From: Burkholderiales bacterium
GTDB taxonomy: Bacteria; Pseudomonadota; Gammaproteobacteria; Burkholderiales; Burkholderiaceae_C
Reading direction: 5' to 3'
NCBI GenBank assembly: GCA_947474415.1
Contig: CANJKD010000051.1
Location: 1-9,058 of the forward strand
DNA: 9,058 nt
Shown here one piece after another: positions 1 through 7,642 of this stretch. The translations under genes were made by a program, and so were the position numbers. Within the stretch, counting starts at the first letter, position 1, and the number at the start of each line of letters is the position of its first letter. Below the pieces are notes generated by a model. It did no database searches. It was not told where the DNA came from and saw nothing but the letters and a program-made list of their open reading frames with translations.

Positions 1-477
1 CGCAAGATCATGTTCGAGCCGGGCCGGTCACTGGTGGGCAATGCCGGCGTGCTGGTCAGCGAAGTGCTGTACCTGAAGCCGGGCAGTGAGCCCAACGGCG
101 ACCCCGAGGGCGCCGGGAAGAACTTCTGCATCGTCGACGCTGCGATGAATGACTTGATGCGCCCCGCGCTTTACCAGGCCTGGATGAACGTCGCGGCCTG
201 CCAGTTGCGCAACGCGCCACCGGTGGTGTTCGATGTGGTCGGGCCGGTGTGTGAATCGGGCGATTGGCTGGGCCGCGCCCGGCCGCTTGCTGTGCATGCC
301 GGCGACTTCGTTGCCGTGCTGTCGGCAGGCGCCTACGGCATGAGCATGGCCAGCAACTACAACTCGCGCGGGCGCGCCGCCGAGGTCATGGTGACGGGCG
401 ATCAGGCTTGGTTGATCCGTGACCGCGAGCAGCCGAGCGAACTTTTCCGCGGCGAGCACCTGCTGCCCGCTGGCTAA
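1..477 (+). CDS. lysA: Diaminopimelate decarboxylase, C-terminal part (5' end outside window)
   Basis: LysA is a PLP-dependent cytoplasmic enzyme that decarboxylates meso-diaminopimelate to L-lysine, the last step of lysine synthesis. Only the last 158 or so codons are present; the frame is open from base 1 (R-K-I-M-F-E-P-G-R), so the gene begins upstream and the ATG at 10 is internal. Family landmarks are in order: EPGR followed by VGNAG (PLP-phosphate and substrate binding), [14 protein letters not shown], then VCESGDWLG at about 250-270, which carries the active-site Cys and Glu contributed across the dimer, and finally [20 protein letters not shown], the conserved C-terminal signature with the PLP-contacting Tyr. 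The usual RPRPAEV reads RGRAAEV here, a minor variation. The TAA stop (475-477) overlaps the stop of the convergent ABC ATPase gene, with no terminator between them. The identification is secure; the full length cannot be judged. Confidence 0.96.
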   Translation, partial: RKIMFEPGRSLVGNAGVLVSEVLYLKPGSEPNGDPEGAGKNFCIVDAAMNDLMRPALYQAWMNVAACQLRNAPPVVFDVVGPVCESGDWLGRARPLAVHAGDFVAVLSAGAYGMSMASNYNSRGRAAEVMVTGDQAWLIRDREQPSELFRGEHLLPAG

Positions 478-1508
478 AACCGCCCTTCCTGGACCGCGTG
501 GCAGGCGATCTGCACGCCGCTGATCGGGCTCAACGCCGGCCGCTCCTGCTTGCAGCGATCATTGGCATGCGGGCAACGTGGGTGAAACGAACAGCCGCTC
601 GGCGGGTTGAGCGGGTTCGGCACCTCGCCCTGCACCGGCGTGCGCGCGCGGCCGCTCATGTGGATGTCCGGAATCGCGTCGAGCAGCATGCGCGTGTAGG
701 GGTGGCGCGGGCGCACGAACAGCTCGCGCTTGTCGGCCAATTCCACGAGCCGGCCGAGGTACATCACGCCCACCTGGTCGCTCACATGGCGCACCACGGC
801 CAGGTTGTGCGAAATGAACAGGTAGGTCAGCCCCTGCCGGCGCTGCAGGTCTTTCATGATGTTGAGCACCTGCGCCTGCACCGACACATCGAGCGCCGAC
901 GTCGGTTCGTCGCAGACCAGGAATTCCGGCTGGGTGGCCAGCGCCCGGGCGATCGAAATACGCTGGCGCTGCCCCCCCGAGAACTGGTGCGGAAACTTTT
1001 CGACATCGGCCGCCGCCAGGCCCACCGACTGCAGCAGCAGCGCCACGCGCGCCTTCAGTTCGGGCTTGTCGATGCGTGCCGAAGCACCGCCGACAAGGCC
1101 GTGCTCCTTCAGCGGTTCACCCACGATGTCGGCCACCTTCCAGCGCGGGTTCAGGCTGGCGTACGGGTCCTGGAAGATCATCTGCATGCGGCGGCGCAAG
1201 GCCAGCGCACCATCGGACCGCAGCGTGGCCGCAGTGTCTGCGCCGTCAAAGCGGACGCTGCCGCGGGTCGGTTCGTACAGGCCCACAAGCAGGCGCGCTA
1301 CCGTGCTCTTGCCGCAGCCCGACTCCCCGACCAGCGCCAGCGTCTTGCCGCGCTCGATCGAGAAGCTCAGCCCGTCGACGGCATGCACGAACTGGCGTGG
1401 CTGGCGTTCGATCACCCGGTTCAGCCATGGCGCCGAGACGTCGAAGGTCTTCACCAGATCCCGCACCTCGACGAGCGGACCCACGGCTGAAGAAGCGGCT
1501 GCGTTCAT
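474..1508 (-). CDS. Peptide-type ABC importer ATPase, DppF/OppF type
   Basis: This is one of two cytoplasmic nucleotide-binding subunits that drive uptake through the permease pair encoded upstream. The 344-residue protein has Walker A GESGCGKS (61-68), Q-loop [10 protein letters not shown] (112-121), ABC signature FSGGQRQR (176-183), Walker B LVCDEP with catalytic Glu201, D-loop SALD, and H-loop His234 (FISHN). The C-terminal oligopeptide/dipeptide extension follows PRHPYT and carries Cys306, 312, 319 and 336, the spacing associated with an iron-sulfur site in this family. The ATG at 1508 overlaps the TGA of the D subunit as ATGA, which implies translational coupling. The open frame continues upstream to 1886, but that part is out-of-frame sequence inside the D gene, so it was not used. 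The last gene of the operon, it ends in a 4-base overlap with lysA. DppF and OppF, or a glutathione-type system, cannot be told apart by motifs. Confidence 0.96.
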   Translation of the reverse strand: MNAAASSAVGPLVEVRDLVKTFDVSAPWLNRVIERQPRQFVHAVDGLSFSIERGKTLALVGESGCGKSTVARLLVGLYEPTRGSVRFDGADTAATLRSDGALALRRRMQMIFQDPYASLNPRWKVADIVGEPLKEHGLVGGASARIDKPELKARVALLLQSVGLAAADVEKFPHQFSGGQRQRISIARALATQPEFLVCDEPTSALDVSVQAQVLNIMKDLQRRQGLTYLFISHNLAVVRHVSDQVGVMYLGRLVELADKRELFVRPRHPYTRMLLDAIPDIHMSGRARTPVQGEVPNPLNPPSGCSFHPRCPHANDRCKQERPALSPISGVQIACHAVQEGRF

Positions 1509-2491
1509 GCTGCCTCCCTCAGCGCAGCGGCATTCAGCCAGCAGGCGGCGCGTGTGGCCCCCGCCGCGAACAGCTCGGGCCGTTCGGTGCGACAGCGGTC
1601 GAACACCTTCGGGCATCTCGGGTTGAAGGCGCAACCGGTCGGGATGGCATTGAGCCGTGGCATCGCGCCGTCGATCTGCAGGAGCCGCTCGCGGTCTTCG
1701 TCCATCGCCGGAATCGAACCCATCAGCCCGATGGTGTAGGGGTGGGCAGGCGCGTGGATCACGGCATGCACCGGGCCGATTTCGACAATCCGACCGGCGT
1801 ACATCACGGCCACGCGGTCGCAGGTTTCGGCGATCACGCCCATGTCGTGCGTGACCAGCATGACAGCCGCGCCATGGTCTTTGCACAGGCGCTTCAGCAA
1901 CGCGATGATCTGCGACTGAATCGACACATCGAGCGCTGTGGTCGGCTCATCGGCGACGATCAGCTTCGGTTCGCCAGCCAGCGCGAGCGCTATCACGACG
2001 CGCTGCCGCATGCCACCGGAGAACTGGTGTGGGTACTGGTCGAGGCGTGCCTCAGCGGCTGGAATGCCGGTCTCCTGCAGCAGTTTGATGGCGCGCTGGC
2101 GGGCCTGCACAGCGTTCAGCGGCAAGTGCGTCTGGATCGTTTCGATCAACTGCCGACCGACGGTGTACAGCGGGTTCAACGAGGTCAGCGGGTCCTGGAA
2201 GATGGCGCCGATGTGGCGCCCGCGCAGCTTGCGCATCGCTTCGTACGGCAGGTTGTCGATGCGTTGGCCCTCAAAGCGGACCTCGCCCGACGCCACCCGC
2301 CCCGGCGGGTCGAGCAGGCCGATGATGGCCGCGCCGGTCAGCGACTTGCCGGCACCCGACTCTCCCACCACGCCGAGGATCTCGCCCGGGGCGATCTCGA
2401 ACGACACATCGTCGAGCGCCACGAGGGTGGCGCGGCGGGTCGGGAATTCGACCCGCAAGTTGCGAACTTCGAGCAGTGGTGGCGTGGTCAT
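1505..2491 (-). CDS. Peptide-type ABC importer ATPase, DppD/OppD type
   Basis: This second ATPase subunit pairs with the F-type partner to power import of peptides or similar solutes. The 328-residue protein shows Walker A GESGAGKS (43-50), Q-loop [10 protein letters not shown] (98-107), signature FSGGMRQR (157-164), Walker B LIVADEP with Glu182, TALD, and His215 of the H-loop (VTHD). The C-terminal extension starts at APAHPYT and holds Cys287, 293, 300 and 317, the four-cysteine pattern seen in OppD/DppD proteins, where it can bind an Fe-S cluster. The length matches E. coli DppD (327). The ATG at 2491 lies 41 bases after the permease C stop; no strong Shine-Dalgarno sequence is visible, so translation may depend on upstream ribosomes. 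Its TGA overlaps the F-subunit ATG. Substrate specificity cannot be read from this subunit. Confidence 0.96.
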   Translation of the reverse strand: MTTPPLLEVRNLRVEFPTRRATLVALDDVSFEIAPGEILGVVGESGAGKSLTGAAIIGLLDPPGRVASGEVRFEGQRIDNLPYEAMRKLRGRHIGAIFQDPLTSLNPLYTVGRQLIETIQTHLPLNAVQARQRAIKLLQETGIPAAEARLDQYPHQFSGGMRQRVVIALALAGEPKLIVADEPTTALDVSIQSQIIALLKRLCKDHGAAVMLVTHDMGVIAETCDRVAVMYAGRIVEIGPVHAVIHAPAHPYTIGLMGSIPAMDEDRERLLQIDGAMPRLNAIPTGCAFNPRCPKVFDRCRTERPELFAAGATRAACWLNAAALREAA

Positions 2492-2532
2492 CGGGTCAGC
2501 GTGAAGGCGGGCACGGCTCGCTCGGGTACGGG

Positions 2533-3477
2533 TCAGCGCAGCTTCGGGTTGAGCGCGTCGCGCAACCAGTCACCGAACAGGTTGATGCTGAGCGCGATCA
2601 TCAGCAGCATCGAGCCGGGGAAGATCACCAGCCACCAGGCGCCGCTGAACAACTGCTTCTGGCCCTCGTTGATGAAGGTGCCGAGCGACGGCGAGGTGGG
2701 CGACACACCCACACCCAGGAACGACAGCGTGGCCTCGGTCTGGATCGCGGTGGCCACATGAATCGTGGCCAGCACCAGCACCGGGCCGAGCACATTGGGC
2801 AGCACGTGGCGCAGCATGATGCGCAGCGGTGGCACGCCCACCACGCGCGCCGCCTGCACGTATTCCTTGTTGCGTTCGACCATCGTCGAGCCCCGCACCG
2901 TGCGTGCGTATTGCACCCAACCCGGCAAGGCAATTGCCAGGATCAACACACCGAACGCGAGCGAGTCTTGCGCATTGGGAAACAGCGCGCGCCCCACACC
3001 CGCGATCAGCAACGCGATCAGGATCGACGGGAACGACAGCATCACATCGCAGACCCGCATGATGAAGGCGTCGACGCGGCCACCCGCATAGCCTGCCAGC
3101 AGGCCGAGCGACACGCCGACAAGTACCGATACAAGCACCGAAGCGCCACCGATCAGTAACGAGATGCGCGCGCCGTACATCAACGCCGAAAACACGTCAC
3201 GGCCCTGCTCATCGGTACCGAGCAGGTACTTGGCCTGGCCCCCGCTCATCCATGCCGGCGGCAGCATCGAGTCGCTGAGTTCCAGCGTGGCCAGATCGAA
3301 CGGGTTGTGCGGCGCGACGAAACCCGCGAAGGCGGCGCAGAACACACACGCGAGAGCCACGGCTGCCGCACCGATGGCCATCGGCGAACTACAGAACGAG
3401 TGCCAGACATCGCCGTCGAAGAAACGCGCCAAGGCACGCGGCGCCGCGGGCGCAGCAACCCCCAGCACCGAACTCAT
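2533..3477 (-). CDS. Peptide-type ABC importer permease, DppC/OppC type
   Basis: This is an inner-membrane permease that forms the translocation path with the DppB-type subunit. From the ATG at 3477 it has 314 residues. An N-terminal OppC_N region holds transmembrane helix 1 (about 32-55), followed by the family signature LGTDEQGRDVFS (86-97). The binding-protein-dependent transport domain has several hydrophobic helices (about 105-132, 145-165, 172-188, 230-248, 280-302). The EAA coupling loop that contacts the ATPases is at 205-232 (EYVQAARVVG then LRHVLPNVLGP). The reading frame can be extended to a TTG at 3519, but the ATG is preferred because GAGG lies 7 bases ahead of it. Its ATG also overlaps the stop of an 18-codon ORF that fills the gap after the binding-protein gene. 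Confidence in family is high and in start moderate. Confidence 0.94.
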   Translation of the reverse strand: MSSVLGVAAPAAPRALARFFDGDVWHSFCSSPMAIGAAAVALACVFCAAFAGFVAPHNPFDLATLELSDSMLPPAWMSGGQAKYLLGTDEQGRDVFSALMYGARISLLIGGASVLVSVLVGVSLGLLAGYAGGRVDAFIMRVCDVMLSFPSILIALLIAGVGRALFPNAQDSLAFGVLILAIALPGWVQYARTVRGSTMVERNKEYVQAARVVGVPPLRIMLRHVLPNVLGPVLVLATIHVATAIQTEATLSFLGVGVSPTSPSLGTFINEGQKQLFSGAWWLVIFPGSMLLMIALSINLFGDWLRDALNPKLR

Positions 3478-3530
3478 GCGCTTGCCTCGTGCCACATGGC
3501 GCGTTTCAAGCGACGGCAACGCGGGCGCAT
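3474..3530 (-). CDS. Possible 18-codon coupling ORF between binding protein and permease C
   Basis: The 52-base gap between the binding-protein gene and permease C is filled by one short frame, MRPRCRRLKRAMWHEASA. Its ATG (3528-3530) overlaps the preceding stop as TGATG. Its TGA overlaps the next ATG as ATGA. This geometry would let ribosomes leaving the binding-protein gene restart, cross the gap and restart again on the permease. The peptide is very basic and has no recognisable domain. In GC-rich DNA such a frame can arise by chance, so the role is only inferred. Confidence 0.22.
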   Translation of the reverse strand: MRPRCRRLKRAMWHEASA

Positions 3531-5104
3531 CATTTGGCCTTCACCGAAACCCACTTGAAGTACGCGTAGTTGGTCGGCAGTTGCACCAGCGACACCCGGG
3601 TGCTGTAGCCCCAGGCCAGTGCCTGTTGGTGCAGTGGAATATGGCCGAAATCGTCCTGGTGAATCTTGAACGCTTCGCGGATCATTTCGCCGCGCTTGGT
3701 GGGGTCGGTTTCGGTCTGGATGCGGGTCGTGAGTTCATCGACCTTGGCGCTGCTGTAGGCGCCCAGGTTGTACTGGCCCTGGCCCTTGTCGGTGGGCGAA
3801 GCCATCAGGTTGTAGAGCGCGTCGTGCGCGTCGGTGGTGCTGGGCGTCCAGCCGAGCAGGTAGAAGCTCGTGTCACGGCGCAGGATCTTCGGAAAGTAGC
3901 TGTTCTTGGTCTCAGCTGTGAGGTTCACCTTGACGCCGACGCGCGCCAGGTTCGCCGCCACCGCCTGGCAGATCGCGGCGTCGTTCACGTAACGGTCGTT
4001 CGGGCAGTTCATGCCGACCTCGAAGCCATTCGGGTAGCCCGCCTCGGCCAACAACTTCTTCGCCGCTTCGACGTCATAGGCGGTGCGCTTGTCCATGTCG
4101 GCCTGGAAGCCGCGCACCGCGGGCGCCACCATCAGCGCGGTCGGCGTGGCGGCACCGCGCATCACGCGCGACTTGATGGTTTCGATGTCGATCGCCTGGT
4201 AGAAAGCGCGGCGTACCCGCACGTCCTTGAACGGGTTCTTGCCCTTCACGCTGCTCGACTGCAGTTCATCACGCTTCTGGTCCATGCCGAGGAAGATGGT
4301 GCGCAGTTCGGGGCCTTGCAGCACCGTGTAGCCGGCCGTCGACTTGACACGTTCCACGTCTTGCAGCGGCACCGGCTCCATCAGGTCAACCTCGCCCGAC
4401 AGCAGCGCGGCGACGCGCGTGGCGTCGTTGCCGATGGGGGTGAAGACGACCTCGTCGACGTTGCCCTCGACTTTGTCCCAGGAGTTGAAATTTCGCACGA
4501 GCACGGTGCGCACCGAGGGCTGGCGCTCCTTCAGGCGAAACGGGCCGGTGCCGCTGGCCTTGAAGCTGGCGGTGTTCTCGACGCCCTTGCGCCGATCCAC
4601 CGGCGTCACGGCCTTGTTCTCTTCGCACCACTTCTTGCTCATGATGGCGAACACGGTGAGCGTGTCGGGCAGGATCGGGAACGGCGTGATCGTCTCGATC
4701 TCGACCGTCAGGTCGTTCACCTTGCGCACTTCCTTGATCGGCGCGGTGTAGCCGCGCATGTCGCTGCCGGCATCGGTGGCGCGCTTGAAGCTGAACAGCA
4801 CGTCGTCGGCCGTGAACGGCGTGCCGTCATGAAATTTGACGCCCTTGCGCAAGTCGAAACGCCAGACCGTGGGTGATGTCTGCGTCCACTTCGTGGCGAG
4901 CAAGGGGACCACCGACATGTCCTTGCCGCGCCCGACCAGCGACTCGTACACGCTGCCCATGAAGCTGAGTTGCAGCGACTCGTTCAGCGACTGCGGGTCC
5001 ATCGACTGCACGTCGCCCTGGTTGGCAACCCGCAGCGTGACGGCATGGGTCAGGCCGCACGCCAATACAAGCGTCGCGGTCAGAAGGGTTCTGGAATGGT
5101 TCAT
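3530..5104 (-). CDS. Periplasmic solute-binding protein of peptide ABC importer (family 5, DppA/OppA-like)
   Basis: This is the periplasmic receptor that delivers the substrate (probably peptides) to the permease pair. The 524-residue product begins with a signal sequence: MNHSR, a hydrophobic core to about 18, and a likely type I cleavage after THA at 21. A Cys at 16 (LVLAC) is a poor lipobox match, so a lipoprotein is possible but less likely. SBP_bac_5 features follow: repeated MDP/ESL N-terminal segment, the region 81-105 (WRFDLRKGVKFHDGTPF then ADDVLFS), and the C-terminal HIPLHQQ segment. Length is close to E. coli DppA (535). ATG 5104 is chosen over TTG 5107 because GGAG then lies 6 bases upstream. 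The gene lies second in the operon, between the permease genes, with an 88-base leader; this position is unusual for a receptor normally made in excess. The ligand is not determined. Confidence 0.95.
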   Translation of the reverse strand: MNHSRTLLTATLVLACGLTHAVTLRVANQGDVQSMDPQSLNESLQLSFMGSVYESLVGRGKDMSVVPLLATKWTQTSPTVWRFDLRKGVKFHDGTPFTADDVLFSFKRATDAGSDMRGYTAPIKEVRKVNDLTVEIETITPFPILPDTLTVFAIMSKKWCEENKAVTPVDRRKGVENTASFKASGTGPFRLKERQPSVRTVLVRNFNSWDKVEGNVDEVVFTPIGNDATRVAALLSGEVDLMEPVPLQDVERVKSTAGYTVLQGPELRTIFLGMDQKRDELQSSSVKGKNPFKDVRVRRAFYQAIDIETIKSRVMRGAATPTALMVAPAVRGFQADMDKRTAYDVEAAKKLLAEAGYPNGFEVGMNCPNDRYVNDAAICQAVAANLARVGVKVNLTAETKNSYFPKILRRDTSFYLLGWTPSTTDAHDALYNLMASPTDKGQGQYNLGAYSSAKVDELTTRIQTETDPTKRGEMIREAFKIHQDDFGHIPLHQQALAWGYSTRVSLVQLPTNYAYFKWVSVKAK

Positions 5105-5192
5105 CAACGTCTCCGGAGGGGCACTTGCAAGGGTTAAGGGTTGGAGCTCGCCGAGACGTCTTGCCGATGTGTTGACAAGTGCGGCCAGCGTT
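5105..5192 (-). promoter_or_regulatory. Intercistronic leader with interleaved inverted repeats over the binding-protein RBS
   Basis: The 88-base spacer between permease B and the binding-protein gene holds two perfect 7-bp inverted repeats in interleaved order. GCACTTG (5121-5127) matches CAAGTGC (5176-5182). ACGTCTC (5107-5113) matches GAGACGT (5153-5159). In the mRNA the downstream arm of the second pair includes most of the Shine-Dalgarno GGAG (5111-5114), so that pairing would hide the ribosome binding site. The two pairs cannot form as simple nested hairpins; they would be alternatives or a pseudoknot. A tandem AAGGGTT repeat (5129-5142) lies in between. No promoter or terminator T-run is visible. 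The regulatory role is inferred. Confidence 0.4.
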
Positions 5193-6173
5193 TCAATGAC
5201 CTGCCGGCTTCTCGACCCGCAACCTGGGGTCGACTGCGAAGTACAACAGGTCGACCAGCAGATTGATCGCGACGAAGATCAGCGAGATCAGGCACAAGTA
5301 GGCGGCCATCACCGGGATGTCGGCGAAGGTGACAGCCTGGATGAAGAGCAGGCCCATGCCGGGCCACTGGAACACCGTTTCGGTGATGATGGCGAAGGCG
5401 ATCAGCGAGCCGAGTTGCAGGCCGGTGATGGTGATCACCGGCACCATCGTGTTCTTCAAGGCATGGCCAAAGTAGACGGCCCGGTTGGGCAAGCCGCGGG
5501 CTCGGGCGAACCGGATGTAGTCGGCGCGCAGCACTTCCAGCATCTCTGCGCGCACCAGCCGCATGATGAGTGTGAGCTGGAATATGGCGAGGGTGATCGA
5601 GGGCAGGATCAGGTGTTTCCAGCCGTCGAGCGTCAGGAAGCCGGTGCTCCAGGCGCCGAGTGCCGTCACCTCGCCCCGCCCGAAGCTGGGCAGCCACTTC
5701 AACGTGACGGCAAAGACCAGAATCAACAGAATGCCGATCAGGAAGGTGGGCAAAGAGACGCCGATCAACGACACGGTCATCAGCGCCTGAGACAGGAAGC
5801 TGCCCCGCCGCAGCGCGGCATACACACCCATCGGAATGCCGAAGGCGAGTGCAATGAACGCAGCCGTCAACGACAACTCGAGCGTCGCCGGCAAGCGCTC
5901 CGCGACCAGCGATGAGACCTTGCGACCCTGGCGCAGGCTCAAGCCGAACTCGCCTTGCACCGCCTTGCCCACGAAGCGTGCGAACTGGACTGGAAATGGC
6001 TGGTCAAGCCCCAGGTCGGCGCGAAGTTGTTGACGCTGTTCGGGGGTGGCATCTTGCCCGAGGATGTTCGTCACCGGGTCGCCGACATACTGGAACAGCA
6101 TGAAGGCGATGAACGCCACCGTGAGCATCACCATCAGGGCTTGGGCGAGGCGGCGGAGGATGAAGACAAGCAT
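5193..6173 (-). CDS. Peptide-type ABC importer permease, DppB/OppB type
   Basis: This is the first permease subunit and the first gene of the operon. The 326-residue inner-membrane protein starts MLVFILRRL, the typical amphipathic N-terminus of DppB/GsiC proteins, leading into transmembrane helix 1 (about 10-30). A periplasmic segment contains DLGLDQPFPVQF and GEFGLSLR (about 53-80), the usual family stretch. Further helices lie at about 98-120, 130-157, 190-205, 240-265 and 290-315. The EAA loop is at about 219-245 (DYIRFARARGLPNRAVYFGH), which docks on the ATPases. Length fits the family (E. coli DppB 339). The ATG at 6173 has no strong Shine-Dalgarno sequence, and the predicted leader is only about 20 bases. 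Being first with the receptor gene second departs from the common A-B-C-D-F order. Confidence 0.95.
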   Translation of the reverse strand: MLVFILRRLAQALMVMLTVAFIAFMLFQYVGDPVTNILGQDATPEQRQQLRADLGLDQPFPVQFARFVGKAVQGEFGLSLRQGRKVSSLVAERLPATLELSLTAAFIALAFGIPMGVYAALRRGSFLSQALMTVSLIGVSLPTFLIGILLILVFAVTLKWLPSFGRGEVTALGAWSTGFLTLDGWKHLILPSITLAIFQLTLIMRLVRAEMLEVLRADYIRFARARGLPNRAVYFGHALKNTMVPVITITGLQLGSLIAFAIITETVFQWPGMGLLFIQAVTFADIPVMAAYLCLISLIFVAINLLVDLLYFAVDPRLRVEKPAGH

Positions 6174-6199
6174 GGAGTGATCGAGGCCTGAGGTGCATC

Positions 6200-6228
6200 A
6201 TCAGAGCAAAACGCGCGCCACTCGTCAA
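6200..6228 (-). promoter_or_regulatory. Sigma70-like promoter of the importer operon
   Basis: On the minus strand there is TTGACG (6223-6228, 5 of 6 to the -35 consensus), a 17-base spacer, then TCTGAT (6200-6205, 4 of 6) preceded directly by TGC, an extended -10. The predicted start is near 6193, giving a leader of about 20 bases to the permease B ATG. It lies between the porin terminator and the operon, which is where a promoter is needed. Confidence 0.6.
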
Positions 6229-6313
6229 AGGGGAATGTCCTGAGCGCCCGACCATGCGCAGCGTGCATGCAAAGGCTTTCATGAGCGGGGGATGCACCGC
6301 GCGAGCGGGCACG

Positions 6314-6337
6314 AAAAAGCCGCCCGAAGGCGGCTTT
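6314..6337 (-). terminator. Rho-independent terminator of the porin gene
   Basis: Read on the minus strand, AAAGCCGCC pairs perfectly with GGCGGCTTT (9 bp, 6316-6337) around a TTCG tetraloop closed by C-G, an exceptionally stable loop. The T-run ends at 6314. It lies 36 bases after the porin stop and separates porin transcription from the importer operon downstream on the same strand. Confidence 0.92.
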
Positions 6338-6373
6338 GGTTCCGGCAGAAGCCTGCGCGTGGCAGGCGTCCGA

Positions 6374-7387
6374 TCAGAAGAAGTGACGCATGCCGACTTC
6401 GCCGCCGCTCGAATTCTTGCCCGTGGCAGTAGTCGCAGCGCCGCCACCGACGGCGAATGCACCGTTGTTCTTGTTGGATATCATCGAAACTGTCGAGTAC
6501 AGCGCAGTCCGCTTGGACAGGTTGTACACGTAGCCCACCGCGAACTGCGAACCGTCGCGATTCAGCGCGGTCGTTTCGTCGGTCATGCTGTACGAAGCGT
6601 GAATTTCGCCTTGACCCATCGGCACGACTGCGCCCACCAACCAACGCGTTTCCTTCTCGACCGTGAGGCCCTTGAGCTGCTCGTTGTTGTACTGGAACAT
6701 CAGCTTGGCCACGCCGAAGTCATAAGAGCCGGCAACGTTGAAGAAATCAAACTTCGTCGCGCCGCCAGCAATCACGTCCTGACTGGCAGTCGCAGCAGCG
6801 ATGTCGAACGGGCCCGCAGCGAAGCCAACTCGGCCGCCAACGTACTTGCCCGGGCCGCCTTCACCCGGCGCGACCATCAGCCAAGCGTAGGCACCACCGA
6901 TACCATCCGGCGTGAAATAGGCGACCGAGTTGTTGGACCGAACGTAGGTCGGCTCGCCAACGTGGTTCGTGATGTTGAGCGACGAACCCGCGCCGTTGGT
7001 ACCGAACGGATCGAAGACCGTCGTGTTCCAGAAGGTCGGGGTGTAGTCACGGCCGAGACGGATTTCGCCGAACCCGCCCATCAAACGGAGAATGGCGCGA
7101 CGATTCCAAATTTGGGTGCCACCGCCTGCCGAGCCAGTGTCAGTGTTGACGCCCGAATTCAGTTCGAAGCCAGCCTTCAGGCCACCACCCAGGTCTTCGG
7201 TACCCGAAAACACCAGCTGGCTGCTGTTGATGCCGCTGTTGGCCAGCGAAAAAACAGCCTCGACGTTGTCATTCTTGACGTACTTGCCGCTCACGTCGAT
7301 CGTGCCGCTCAGCGTCACCGAAGATTGAGCCGACGCGACACCAGCGAAGGCGCCCAAAACTGCGAGGGCGAGCAGAGATTTTTTCAT
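6374..7387 (-). CDS. Outer-membrane general porin (Burkholderiales type)
   Basis: This is a trimeric outer-membrane beta-barrel channel for small hydrophilic solutes. The 337-residue precursor starts with a classic signal peptide (MKKSLLALAV core, cleavage after VASA at 20, mature QSSVTLSG). The mature part is a 16-strand-type porin sequence. SGTEDLGGGLKAGFELNSG and NRRAILRLMGGFGEIRLGRDYTPTF are hallmark segments of Burkholderiales porins; the stretch after DYTPTF corresponds to the constriction loop region. It ends GMRHFF, with the terminal Phe used for Bam recognition. AGGAG lies 8 bases before the ATG, a strong ribosome binding site. It is monocistronic: its own terminator follows and the divergent coq7 lies upstream. 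Ion selectivity cannot be inferred from the sequence alone. Confidence 0.96.
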   Translation of the reverse strand: MKKSLLALAVLGAFAGVASAQSSVTLSGTIDVSGKYVKNDNVEAVFSLANSGINSSQLVFSGTEDLGGGLKAGFELNSGVNTDTGSAGGGTQIWNRRAILRLMGGFGEIRLGRDYTPTFWNTTVFDPFGTNGAGSSLNITNHVGEPTYVRSNNSVAYFTPDGIGGAYAWLMVAPGEGGPGKYVGGRVGFAAGPFDIAAATASQDVIAGGATKFDFFNVAGSYDFGVAKLMFQYNNEQLKGLTVEKETRWLVGAVVPMGQGEIHASYSMTDETTALNRDGSQFAVGYVYNLSKRTALYSTVSMISNKNNGAFAVGGGAATTATGKNSSGGEVGMRHFF

Positions 7388-7416
7388 TGCAACTATCTCC
7401 TAGGTTGAACAAGAGG

Positions 7417-7444
7417 TCCCGATCACGAACTACCTTTGTCGGGA
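7417..7444 (-). promoter_or_regulatory. Hairpin in the porin mRNA leader
   Basis: TCCCGA (7417-7422) and TCGGGA (7439-7444) form a perfect 6-bp inverted repeat with a 16-base loop, about 30 bases ahead of the porin start codon and just upstream of its strong ribosome binding site. Porin leaders are common targets of small RNAs and stability control; a role here is inferred. No convincing porin promoter was found in the 7445-7600 stretch. Confidence 0.3.
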
Positions 7445-7584
7445 AGATCAGGCATAACCCCCTTAGCGGAAGTTACGCGTTTTGCACTTGTATTGCACCA
7501 GAGGGCCCGTGTGCTGGAAAGCCTTGCGGGTCAAAAAAGGCCTTTGTGTTGTCCGGGCACAACGATCCAACAAGGCATTTTCCG

Positions 7585-7613
7585 GTGACCACTGACAGGA
7601 TTTGCGCTATTCT
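7585..7613 (+). promoter_or_regulatory. Candidate sigma70 promoter for coq7
   Basis: GTGACC (7585-7590, 4 of 6) is separated by 17 bases from TATTCT (7608-7613, 4 of 6). The predicted start near 7620 gives a leader of about 22 bases to the coq7 ATG. The match is modest but spacing and position fit. Confidence 0.4.
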
Positions 7614-7642
7614 CGGCCCCCTCCATTCGCTTCGAAAACAGC

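Noticed and set aside
1509..1886. N-terminal extension of the F-type ATPase frame to 1886
   Set aside because: It lies entirely inside the D-type ATPase gene in another frame, is Arg-rich without ABC homology, and the ATG at 1508 gives the ATGA overlap and the family length.
1076..2761. 561-codon open frame on the + strand
   Set aside because: It is antisense to two clear ATPase genes, rich in Arg, Ala and Gln/His, shows no domain, and is a typical high-GC shadow frame.
3475..3519. TTG start for permease C at 3519
   Set aside because: The 14 added residues are polar and unlike the family, and the ATG at 3477 has GAGG at good spacing.
3164..4876. 570-codon open frame on the + strand
   Set aside because: It is antisense to the permease C and receptor genes, which have complete family motifs; composition (His, Arg, Val, Ala rich) is that of a reverse-complement frame.
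5146..5182. Promoter in the 88-base spacer using TTGTCA as -35
   Set aside because: No acceptable -10 hexamer lies 16 to 18 bases downstream.
4836..5915. 359-codon open frame on the + strand
   Set aside because: It runs across the receptor start and permease B on the opposite strand, with low-complexity Gln/Asp/Gly-rich translation and no ribosome binding site.
6254..7408. 384-codon open frame on the + strand
   Set aside because: It is antisense to the porin, whose signal peptide, strand pattern and terminal Phe are unmistakable.
7536..7545. Palindrome AAAGGCCTTT followed on the minus strand by a T-run, as a possible terminator
   Set aside because: A gapless palindrome cannot form a loop without losing most of its pairs, and nothing on the minus strand ends there; it is upstream of the porin.
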